Below, in pieces: positions 42,626-51,286 of a stretch of DNA of 64,000 nucleotides. Both the position numbers and the translations under genes were made by a program. Below the pieces are notes generated by a model, which did not search any database, was not told the origin of the DNA, and worked only from the letters and a program-made list of their open reading frames with translations. The stretch covers positions 1,282,691-1,346,690 of the forward strand of contig NZ_BEYR01000001.1 in the NCBI RefSeq assembly GCF_002933815.1, in the 5' to 3' direction. The stretch comes from Sphingobacterium sp. HMA12 (lineage in GTDB: Bacteria > Bacteroidota > Bacteroidia > Sphingobacteriales > Sphingobacteriaceae). The number at the start of each line of letters is the position of its first letter. Positions within the stretch are counted from its first letter, which is position 1.

Positions 42626-45490
42626 ATGCGCAACTTAACGTATGCTTTAAGTGGTTTGATGCTCTTCGCCATGCTACAACATGGACTCGGGCAGACCAAC
42701 AAAGCTCATTATGAAAAAACTCCAACTGGTGTTAAAGTCAGCTTCAAAAATTCGGAAACTTCCATTGATCAAGATGTCTATTTAGATGTGGTGACGGACA
42801 AAATCATGCGTATCACAGCTGTTCCGGCCGGTGCTGCCTTTCCAAAACAAACGAGCCTGGTGATCATTGATTCACTTCGTCGTCAAGTGAAATCACTGGC
42901 TGTCAGCTCAAGCGACTCCACCGTAAATTTAAAAACAGCCAATATGCAGGCAATCGTTTCTTTGGTGAGTGGCAAAGTAGCGTTTTTTGATCTGAAGGGA
43001 CAATCCATCTTTAAAGAAGCAAAACGGAATTCAAGTTCTTTCTTAGCCAATAGTTATCAAGGTGATGCATTTTATCACATTAACCAAGACTTTATTGTCA
43101 ATTCCGAAGAGGGGATTTATGGACTTGGTCAACATCAGAATGCCATCATGAACTATAACCGCGGGAAGCAAGTTTCTTTGCTGCAGTACAATACGGAAAT
43201 CGGGATCCCTTTTTTGCTATCAACCAACAACTACGGTATCTTATGGCACAATTACTCCATTACTAAGGCAGGTGACGTCAGGCCGTTGCTGCCCTTAAAT
43301 GCCTTCAAGCTGCTGTCAAAAGAAGGTGAACCAGGTTGGCTCACGGCGACCTATGTAAATCGGAACAAGGCCGACGAAGTATTCCTAACCCGACCGGAAT
43401 CGATCATCGATTATGGCTATCTAACGGATCAGCACAAGTTTCCAACGGGGATAAAGTTGGCCGACAGTAAGGTCATTTATGAGGGGAGCCTTGCTTCGCC
43501 TTATACGGGCAAGCATGTACTGCATTTTAAATATTCGGGTTATATGAAAGTCTGGATAGACGGTGAGCTCGTTGCCGACCGCTGGCGGCAATCCTGGAAT
43601 GCTGGTACCTTTGAAATAGAAAGGGACATGCAGAAAGATAAAACTTACCGGATCCGGATGGAATGGATACCAGATGGGGGTGAATCTTATTTTACCTTAA
43701 ACTGGCAAAGCCCCATCCCAGAAGCGCGTAAAAACTTATTTTCCTTTAATTCGGAAGCCGGAGATGCTATTGACTATTACTTTGTGCAGGGTGAATCAAT
43801 GGATGAGGTTATTGCTGGGTATCGCCACTTGTCCGGCAAGGCACCGATTATGCCGCTTTGGAGCTTTGGATTTTGGCAGAGCAGAGAACGCTACAAGACG
43901 CAGGCGGAAATCGAAGAGGTTGCAGCTGAATTTCGCAAACGTAAGATTCCAATCGACAATATTGTGCAGGATTGGTCTTACTGGGCTGAAAATGACTGGG
44001 GGAGCCAAAAGTTTGATCTGAAGCGCTTCCCAGACCCTGGGGCAATGGTCAAAAAATTACATGACCAACACTTTAAAATCATGATTTCGGCCTGGCCCAA
44101 AATCAATGAAGAGTCTTCCGTATACCAAGAATTTAAGGCCAATAAATGGATCTATCCACGCAATATCTACGATGGCAGAAAAGATTGGATCGGAAAAGGT
44201 TATACCTCCACCTTTTATGATCCTTTCAACAAAGAAGCACGCGATGGGTTTTGGAAATTGTTGGACAACAATCTTTTCAAAATCGGGATCGATGCCTGGT
44301 GGATGGATGCCAGTGAGCCAGATATTCACTCCAATATTGATTTGGACGAGCGCAAATCGGTTTTTCAGCCGAACATAGGTTCCTCTGTCCGCTATTATAA
44401 TGCGTTCCCTTTACAAAATGCAAAAGGTATCTATGAGGGTCAGCGGGCGACAGATCCCAATAAACGGGTTTTTATCTTGACACGATCCTTTTTTGCCGGA
44501 CAACAACGCTATGCTGCGGCAGCATGGAGCGGTGATATTGCCTCCAGATGGCATGATATGAAAGACCAGATCGCCGGGGGAATCAATTTCTCGATGTCGG
44601 GCACACCGTATTGGACAATGGATGCTGGTGGCTTTTTGGTCGAAAACAGATTTCACAAACCGAATACTACTGATTTGGAAGAATGGCGCGAGCTCAATAG
44701 CCGATGGTATCAATATGGCGCATTCTTGCCCTTGTTCAGGGCGCATGGACAATATCCGTATCGCGAGCCATACCATATTGCTCCTGCGGATCATCCAGCC
44801 TATAAAAGCATGACCTATGCGATCAACCTAAGGTATAAATTACTCGCCTACAATTACAGTCTGGCGGCAAAGACTTTTTTCGAAGACTATTCGATGATAC
44901 GTGGACTTGCCATGGATTTCCCGCAAGACAAAGATGGATTCGACAGCAATGACCAATATCTTTGGGGCCCATCTTTACTCATCAATCCAGTCACAGAAAA
45001 AGGAGCAACCTCACGCAAGATACACTTCCCGAAAGGAGACAGCTGGTATGATCTATACAGCGGCAAGATGATAGCAGGTGGGCAGGATCTGCTCGTTGCG
45101 GCACCCTATGAACGTATTCCAGTCTATGTCCGGGCCGGAGCTATATTACCTATTGGACCTGTACTGCAATATACGACGGAGAAAAAACCGGATGTGCTGG
45201 ATCTTTACGTCTATGCAGGAGCGAACGGTCAATTTTCACTCTATGAAGACGAAGGAAGCAACTATAATTATGAAAAAGGGAAATACAGTCGCATTGATTT
45301 CAGTTATGACAATTCGACGCACGTACTGTCTTTGGCTGATCGTCAGGGAGATTTCGAGGGCATGTTGACCAAAAGAAAGTTCAATATCATTTTTATCAGC
45401 GACATGAACGTAGTCGGACTGGATGTACCATCAAAAAAATCAACAGCAGTATCCTATATCGGAAAAGCTGTACGGATCAAATTAAAATAA
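42626..45490 (+). CDS. GH31 alpha-glycosidase with PA14 insert (alpha-xylosidase-like)
   Basis: A 954-residue secreted enzyme with a signal peptide ending near residue 23. An N-terminal galactose-mutarotase-like region is followed by a PA14 domain at about 270-375 (KVWIDGELVADRW, FTLNWQSP). The (beta/alpha)8 barrel of family 31 has the nucleophile Asp-561 in DAWWMDASEPD and the acid/base Asp-637 in WSGDIASRW. C-terminal beta domains follow. A PA14 domain inserted in GH31 is the plan of the xyloglucan alpha-xylosidases BoGH31A and CjXyl31A, hence the preferred call; alpha-glucosidase activity is the alternative. It is the first gene of the PUL operon, 182 bases after the HTCS gene. Confidence 0.88.
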   Translation: MRNLTYALSGLMLFAMLQHGLGQTNKAHYEKTPTGVKVSFKNSETSIDQDVYLDVVTDKIMRITAVPAGAAFPKQTSLVIIDSLRRQVKSLAVSSSDSTVNLKTANMQAIVSLVSGKVAFFDLKGQSIFKEAKRNSSSFLANSYQGDAFYHINQDFIVNSEEGIYGLGQHQNAIMNYNRGKQVSLLQYNTEIGIPFLLSTNNYGILWHNYSITKAGDVRPLLPLNAFKLLSKEGEPGWLTATYVNRNKADEVFLTRPESIIDYGYLTDQHKFPTGIKLADSKVIYEGSLASPYTGKHVLHFKYSGYMKVWIDGELVADRWRQSWNAGTFEIERDMQKDKTYRIRMEWIPDGGESYFTLNWQSPIPEARKNLFSFNSEAGDAIDYYFVQGESMDEVIAGYRHLSGKAPIMPLWSFGFWQSRERYKTQAEIEEVAAEFRKRKIPIDNIVQDWSYWAENDWGSQKFDLKRFPDPGAMVKKLHDQHFKIMISAWPKINEESSVYQEFKANKWIYPRNIYDGRKDWIGKGYTSTFYDPFNKEARDGFWKLLDNNLFKIGIDAWWMDASEPDIHSNIDLDERKSVFQPNIGSSVRYYNAFPLQNAKGIYEGQRATDPNKRVFILTRSFFAGQQRYAAAAWSGDIASRWHDMKDQIAGGINFSMSGTPYWTMDAGGFLVENRFHKPNTTDLEEWRELNSRWYQYGAFLPLFRAHGQYPYREPYHIAPADHPAYKSMTYAINLRYKLLAYNYSLAAKTFFEDYSMIRGLAMDFPQDKDGFDSNDQYLWGPSLLINPVTEKGATSRKIHFPKGDSWYDLYSGKMIAGGQDLLVAAPYERIPVYVRAGAILPIGPVLQYTTEKKPDVLDLYVYAGANGQFSLYEDEGSNYNYEKGKYSRIDFSYDNSTHVLSLADRQGDFEGMLTKRKFNIIFISDMNVVGLDVPSKKSTAVSYIGKAVRIKLK

Positions 45491-45518
45491 ATAAAAACCA
45501 ATTTATAAATCAAGACAT

Positions 45519-48500
45519 ATGATAAGCAAACAATTGTTGAGCAGGGGCATGGCCGTCGTGGTCATGACCAGCGTGACCTCTTTGGTCTGGGCACAATCCT
45601 TCACAGGATCGGTTGTTTCGGCTGATTCAGGCTTGCCGATCGTGGGAGCGAGTATTAGCGTAAAGAATCAGAAGATTTCAACAAGCAGTGATGATTCGGG
45701 CAAGTTTTCACTGAAGGCCAGCACAGGGACTATATTGACCATTACTTACGTGGGGTATAAAACGGAGGAAGTTAAAATTACCGGCCCCAATATGGTAATC
45801 CGCCTACAACCACAATCTTCTGACCTCGAAGAAGTAGTGGTGATAGGTTATGGTGTGCAAAAGAAAAAATTGAATACAGGAGCAAACCTAAAGGTTGAAG
45901 GCGAAGAATTGCAGAAACGTAACCAATTGAATCCATTACAATCCCTTCAGGGACAAGCACCGGGTGTGTCCATCACCTCCACCTCCGGTCAGCCCGGGGC
46001 GGATATGAAAGTTGTCGTCCGTGGATTGGGAACAATCGGCAATTCCGGTCCCCTGTATGTCATTGATGGCGTCCCAGGAGGGGATATTTCGGTCCTGAAT
46101 GCGGCTGATATCCAGTCTATCGATGTGCTTAAAGACGCCGCTTCGGCCGCCATCTATGGATCGCAGGCGGCAAATGGAGTGGTCCTTGTCACCACTAAAA
46201 TGGGTGCTGCGGGAAAAAATGTGCTGTCGTTTGATGGCTATACGGGCATTCAGAACGTTTCGCGTAAAGCAAAATTGCTGGATGCAGATCAGTACAAGCT
46301 GATCATGAATGAGCAATCGCTGAATTCGGGGGCCGCGGTGATTGATTTTAACGGCATGGACGGTCTGGCTAATACGAATTGGATGGATTACATGTTCAAG
46401 GATAATGCGAAAATGGATAATTACAATGTTGGCCTTACCGGTGGCAATGAGAAATCCACCTACGCCTTATCAATGAACTATATTGGCCAGGAAGGAATTG
46501 TAGGAGGTAAAGACGTTTCCAACTACCAGCGTTATGGTTTCCGAACGAACTCGGAACATAAACTTTTCGATAATTTTGTGAAAATAGGGCAGCATCTCAA
46601 CTTTAACTACATTAAAAATCGAGGCATCAGTGTCGGCAATCAGTACAGCAATACGCTGCGTGGTGCTTTTGCTACTTCGCCCTTGTCACCGGTGTATTCG
46701 GACAATGGCTTATACGGAAGTCCTTTCAATGACACTTCGAATTCACCCTGGTACAATGGGGACAGCAACCCATATGGGGTGATGATGACTAATTCGAATA
46801 ACGCCAATGATGGTCAAAAATTACTGGCCGATATCTATGCGGAAATCGAACCAATCAAAGGCCTAAAGGTTTGTTCATTGTTGGGATTTAACTATTATGC
46901 TTCGGAATACAGAAGTTTTACACCCTTATACCGCTTCTCCATCTACACCTACAACCAAGATCATACAACGACCTCACAGAACATGAGCAAAGGTCATACG
47001 CTGACCTGGACAAATACCGCTTCTTATGATTTTGATATCAATACGGATCATCGTTTTTCGGCCATGGTCGGTATGGAATCGTTACGTTACCAGGGAACTT
47101 ACCTTTCGGGGTCCAACTGGAATCTACTTTCCCAGTTCAACGATTTTGCACATGCTTATCTGGACAATACCACAGGCCAGGCACATTTGGATGAAAAGGG
47201 TAATGTGGTGGAGACCAGAACTGTATCGGGGCGGCCTGAAAATGTCACCCGAAGGGTCTCGTATTTTGGAAGGCTGGGTTATAATTATAAGGAAAAGTAC
47301 CTACTGAATGCGACAATACGGGCAGATGGCTCTTCCAAATTTTCACGTAACAACCGCTGGGGATATTTCCCTTCTGTGTCGGCTGGCTGGGTCATTTCTT
47401 CGGAAGATTTCTTTAAGGAAAATTTAGCTGGCGTAAACTTCCTCAAACTGCGTGCTTCATGGGGACAGGTGGGTAACCAGGATATCGCTGATTTTCAATA
47501 TGCAGCGCCCATTAGTACCTCAACAGGTATCACCTCATCCAATCCCGGAGCGCATTATGTCTTTGGAACAAGCAATAATAATATCGCTGGGGCTTATCCA
47601 AGCCGCTTATCCAATCCGAATCTGACCTGGGAAACTTCCGAACAGACCAATATCGGATTTGACGCCAAATTTGCAAACAGCCGTTTGGATGTCGTTGCCG
47701 ATTTTTATGTCAAAAAGACCAAGAACTGGCTGGTTACAGCGCCTGTTTTGGCGACAACCGGAACGTTGCCACCTTTTATCAATGGGGGCGATGTAAAGAA
47801 TACGGGGGTGGAACTGGGACTAAATTGGGCGGACAAGATCAATGAAGTCAAATACCGTCTTGGGGTAAATGGTGCCTATAACAAAAATAAGGTTGGCCAG
47901 ATACCTACCGAAGATGGTATTATCCACGGACAGACAGCTATGTTGTACGATAATTCGGAAGAATTTTACCGTGCCGCAAATGGTCTGCCCATTGGCTACT
48001 TCTGGGGGTATAAAACAGACGGTCTATTCCAGAACCAAGCCGAGATCGACGCTTGGAAAACAGCCGGGAAAGGTATCCTTCAAGCGGATGTAAAACCGGG
48101 CGATGTGAAATATGTAGACCAGAATAATGATGGTATTATCAATGCCTCGGATAAAACAAATCTGGGCGTGGGCATGCCTAATTTTACCTATGGATTTAAT
48201 ATTGGACTAGATTACAAAGGATTTGATTTTTCGGTGAATGCCTACGGCTCCCTCGGTAACAAAATTGTACAGTCTTATCGCAATCATGCCAATAAACAGG
48301 CAAACTATACCACAAGAATATTAGACCGATGGACGGGAGAGGGTACTTCCAATACGATCCCTCGCGTTACAGAAACCAATGTCAACTGGCAGTTTTCAGA
48401 CCTTTATATTCAGGATGGAGACTTTCTTCGGATCAGCAATGTGACCTTAGGTTATGATCTGTCGAAGCTGATCAAATGGAAGTATGCCAATCAGATCCGC

Positions 48501-48656
48501 TTCTACGTACAAGGTCAAAATTTGTTCACGTTCACCAAATATGATGGGATGGATCCCGAGATCGGTTATGGAACCGATGGTTGGGTATCGGGTATCGACC
48601 TCGGTTACTATCCAAGACCAAGGACTGTATTATTTGGCCTAAATGTTAAATTCTAA
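45519..48656 (+). CDS. SusC-like TonB-dependent transporter
   Basis: A 1045-residue outer-membrane transporter. After the signal peptide (1-25) comes a carboxypeptidase-regulatory-like domain (28-105, FTGSVVSADSGLPIVGASIS). The plug is about 110-240: EEVVVIGYGVQKKKLNTGAN, LQSLQGQAPGVSI and YVIDGVPGGDISVLNAADIQ. A long barrel ends FGLNVKF. This matches the SusC/RagA group, which forms pedal-bin complexes with SusD to import oligosaccharides. It starts 28 bases after the GH31 gene and is followed by susD-like after 12 bases. Confidence 0.95.
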   Translation: MISKQLLSRGMAVVVMTSVTSLVWAQSFTGSVVSADSGLPIVGASISVKNQKISTSSDDSGKFSLKASTGTILTITYVGYKTEEVKITGPNMVIRLQPQSSDLEEVVVIGYGVQKKKLNTGANLKVEGEELQKRNQLNPLQSLQGQAPGVSITSTSGQPGADMKVVVRGLGTIGNSGPLYVIDGVPGGDISVLNAADIQSIDVLKDAASAAIYGSQAANGVVLVTTKMGAAGKNVLSFDGYTGIQNVSRKAKLLDADQYKLIMNEQSLNSGAAVIDFNGMDGLANTNWMDYMFKDNAKMDNYNVGLTGGNEKSTYALSMNYIGQEGIVGGKDVSNYQRYGFRTNSEHKLFDNFVKIGQHLNFNYIKNRGISVGNQYSNTLRGAFATSPLSPVYSDNGLYGSPFNDTSNSPWYNGDSNPYGVMMTNSNNANDGQKLLADIYAEIEPIKGLKVCSLLGFNYYASEYRSFTPLYRFSIYTYNQDHTTTSQNMSKGHTLTWTNTASYDFDINTDHRFSAMVGMESLRYQGTYLSGSNWNLLSQFNDFAHAYLDNTTGQAHLDEKGNVVETRTVSGRPENVTRRVSYFGRLGYNYKEKYLLNATIRADGSSKFSRNNRWGYFPSVSAGWVISSEDFFKENLAGVNFLKLRASWGQVGNQDIADFQYAAPISTSTGITSSNPGAHYVFGTSNNNIAGAYPSRLSNPNLTWETSEQTNIGFDAKFANSRLDVVADFYVKKTKNWLVTAPVLATTGTLPPFINGGDVKNTGVELGLNWADKINEVKYRLGVNGAYNKNKVGQIPTEDGIIHGQTAMLYDNSEEFYRAANGLPIGYFWGYKTDGLFQNQAEIDAWKTAGKGILQADVKPGDVKYVDQNNDGIINASDKTNLGVGMPNFTYGFNIGLDYKGFDFSVNAYGSLGNKIVQSYRNHANKQANYTTRILDRWTGEGTSNTIPRVTETNVNWQFSDLYIQDGDFLRISNVTLGYDLSKLIKWKYANQIRFYVQGQNLFTFTKYDGMDPEIGYGTDGWVSGIDLGYYPRPRTVLFGLNVKF

Positions 48657-48668
48657 ACACAAGAAATC

Positions 48669-50297
48669 ATGAAAAAAACGAGCTATATCTATCATTCCAT
48701 GTTATTTGGGTCCTTAATCTTAGGATCATGTTCATCCAGTTTTTTGGATGTCGAACCGATGACAAGCGTTTTGGAAAGCAATTTTTATAAAACGGTAGCC
48801 GATGCTGACATGGCTTTGGTCGGTTGTTATGATGGTTATCAACGGACGACTTCCAACGGCAGCCAGTCTTTCTATCTGACAGCAGAGGTGGCCGCCGACA
48901 ATTGTTTTGGCGGAACAGGTACAACAGACGGTCGCTCATTTCAGGCAATCGACCGTTTTGATATTGCACAATCTCAATCGGACAACAATATCTTTGACGG
49001 CACCTGGTCGGATTACTATGCTGGAATTTTTAGGTGCAATACGCTATTGGGAAAATTGGACGGCACTGATTTTTCGGGTAATACAACTGTACGGGCACGC
49101 ATTGAAGGGGAAGCGAAATTCCTGCGGGCCACCATGTACTTTGATCTCGTCCGTTTATTCGAAAACATACCTCTGCTCACAAGCCCGACCAATGAGAATA
49201 TCCCACAGTCGGACCCCAAAGCGATTTATCAGCTGATTGTTTCAGACCTTAAATTTGCTGCTGCCAATATCCCAGCAACAGCTTACCCCAAGTCAGCTGC
49301 GGCAACCAATGATGGTCGGGCAACTCCATTTGCTGCCAAAGCGCTACTAGCCCGTGTTTATCTCTTTTATTCAGGCTATTATGGTGGCGAAGATATCGGT
49401 ATCACCAAAGCCGAAGCCCTGACGGGACTGGAAGAGGTTATCAGCAGCGGCCAGTTTGCGCTGGTGGCTGATTTCAAGAATCTTTGGCCGGCAGCGAGTT
49501 ATATCCCCAATGCAAGCAATAATACACTAGATATCTCCAAATATGCCGGTAAGGGAAATGTTGAGGTTGTATTTGCACAGAAGTTCAACAATACATCGAA
49601 CTACAACGGCTATGTTGATGGCAACCGCTGGGTCGTCTTTCTGGGCATGCGCGGTAAAAATTGGTCGCCTTATGGCCAAGGATGGGGGGCATGTACGGTA
49701 AGCAAAAAGTTCTTCAATGAGTTTGACAACATGGATACGCGCAAAACCGCCTCAATTATTGATATCGATGGCGAGAACATCACGGGATTTGATCTGAAAG
49801 ACCAGCGTGAGTATACTGGTTACACCATAAAAAAATATGCTCCCACGGCATTGCCAGATGGCACTACCAATACAGGAGGGGATAAGGATATGCAATTGTC
49901 CCAAGACCAGGATTACTTTGTCATCCGCTATGCTGATGTCTTGCTGATGGCGGCAGAGCTCGGTTCCGCAAATGCACAGAAATACTTTGACGAGGTACGG
50001 AAAAGAGCGTATAAGGCCAATTTTGTATCGTTAGCAGTTTCAAAAAATAATATTCTGAAGGAAAGAAAATTTGAATTTGCGTTTGAAGGTATCCGCTATT
50101 GGGATGTATTGCGGCAGGGGCTAAATAATGCGGCTGCTACACTGGAAACAACAGAAGATGTGCTTAGCGGTTCGGTGCCGGAGAAGGTTATCGTGACTAA
50201 GGAGCGTTTTTTGACGACGAAAGGATTTATGCAAATTCCAAACAAGCAGATTACTTTATCCAATGGTGTATTGAAACAAAATGCCGGCTGGAACTAG
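48669..50297 (+). CDS. SusD-like surface glycan-binding lipoprotein
   Basis: A 542-residue lipoprotein with lipobox Cys-21 (LILGSC). It carries the four-TPR scaffold of RagB/SusD: EGEAKFLRATMYFDLVRLFE and KALLARVYLFYSGYY, the NILKERKFEFAFEGIRYWDV region, and the closing PIPNKQITLSNG-like stretch (MQIPNKQIT). SusD lids the SusC barrel and binds the incoming oligosaccharide at the cell surface. Twelve bases separate it from the SusC gene. Confidence 0.95.
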   Translation: MKKTSYIYHSMLFGSLILGSCSSSFLDVEPMTSVLESNFYKTVADADMALVGCYDGYQRTTSNGSQSFYLTAEVAADNCFGGTGTTDGRSFQAIDRFDIAQSQSDNNIFDGTWSDYYAGIFRCNTLLGKLDGTDFSGNTTVRARIEGEAKFLRATMYFDLVRLFENIPLLTSPTNENIPQSDPKAIYQLIVSDLKFAAANIPATAYPKSAAATNDGRATPFAAKALLARVYLFYSGYYGGEDIGITKAEALTGLEEVISSGQFALVADFKNLWPAASYIPNASNNTLDISKYAGKGNVEVVFAQKFNNTSNYNGYVDGNRWVVFLGMRGKNWSPYGQGWGACTVSKKFFNEFDNMDTRKTASIIDIDGENITGFDLKDQREYTGYTIKKYAPTALPDGTTNTGGDKDMQLSQDQDYFVIRYADVLLMAAELGSANAQKYFDEVRKRAYKANFVSLAVSKNNILKERKFEFAFEGIRYWDVLRQGLNNAAATLETTEDVLSGSVPEKVIVTKERFLTTKGFMQIPNKQITLSNGVLKQNAGWN

Positions 50298-50346
50298 ACA
50301 AAAGCTTAGTAGAATTTGCTATCCGTTGAATTATAACTAGACAAAA

Positions 50347-51282
50347 ATGAAAAAGATATTCACATATGCCATCTGCTTCTTTGCGGCGATGGTACTCTTT
50401 GGAGCCTGTTCTCCAGAGAATTATACACTGGGGGACATCGATGTCACATCGGCACAGTTGGAGAAGGGAAAAGCTTTCACCGTTGAACATGACGCTAATA
50501 ATCCCAATATTGTGTATTTAACCAGTCTGATGGATTCTAAATACACCGCTTTATGGGAGCATCCACAGGGACGGAGCCAGGAAAAAAAGGTGACCTTGAA
50601 AATGCCTTTCCCTGGTGAGTACACGGTCAAATTTGGTGTCGAGACCCGAGGTGGCATTGTCTACGGCGAACCTGTGACATTTAAAATCGATCAGATGTAT
50701 GCCGAATTTATCAGTGACGAAACCTGGACTTTATTGACGGGCGGGGCCGGGGAAGAGAAAACCTGGTACCTCGATCTAGATGCTGACGGGATCTCCCGTT
50801 ACTTTAAAGGTCCAATGTATTTTTACGGCACCGGTGACTGGTGGGGAAGCATCAACAAAACAGCCGCCCCCTTAAACAGCGATAGCTGGAGCTGGGAACC
50901 CGATTGGAAAGGCAATAGCTGGCTGATGCCGGCAGGCGATTATGGGAGTATGACTTTTGACCTGAAGGGTGGCGCAAACATCAATGTTAACCATGCCATG
51001 CTGGGCAAAGTTCAGAAGGGGACTTTTAATATTGATACCCAAAAGAAAACCATCCGCATGACGGGGGCTTCGCCTTTACATGGAAAACCACAAGATGGGA
51101 TCGTCGTCGACTGGGGCGATGTCCGTATTATGTCGTTGACCGAGAATACCATGCAATTAGCCGTATTGCGAGATCCCGTACTTTCGAATGATGGAGCTGC
51201 CATGCTGACTTTTAATTTTATCAGTAAGGCCTACAAGGAGAGCTTGACCCAAGATACGTCTGATACTCAAAAGACCAAATAA
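50347..51282 (+). CDS. PUL surface lipoprotein, SusE/SGBP-like position
   Basis: A 311-residue lipoprotein with lipobox Cys-21 (VLFGAC). Residues about 40-120 form a PKD/Ig-like sheet domain (VTLKMPFPGEYTVKFGVETRGG), followed by a carbohydrate-binding-like beta domain rich in Trp (WGSINKTAAPLNSDSWSWEP). Its position after SusCD and before the GH2 is that of surface glycan-binding proteins. Sequence alone does not give the ligand. Four bases separate its stop from the GH2 start. Confidence 0.8.
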   Translation: MKKIFTYAICFFAAMVLFGACSPENYTLGDIDVTSAQLEKGKAFTVEHDANNPNIVYLTSLMDSKYTALWEHPQGRSQEKKVTLKMPFPGEYTVKFGVETRGGIVYGEPVTFKIDQMYAEFISDETWTLLTGGAGEEKTWYLDLDADGISRYFKGPMYFYGTGDWWGSINKTAAPLNSDSWSWEPDWKGNSWLMPAGDYGSMTFDLKGGANINVNHAMLGKVQKGTFNIDTQKKTIRMTGASPLHGKPQDGIVVDWGDVRIMSLTENTMQLAVLRDPVLSNDGAAMLTFNFISKAYKESLTQDTSDTQKTK

Positions 51283-51286
51283 ATGT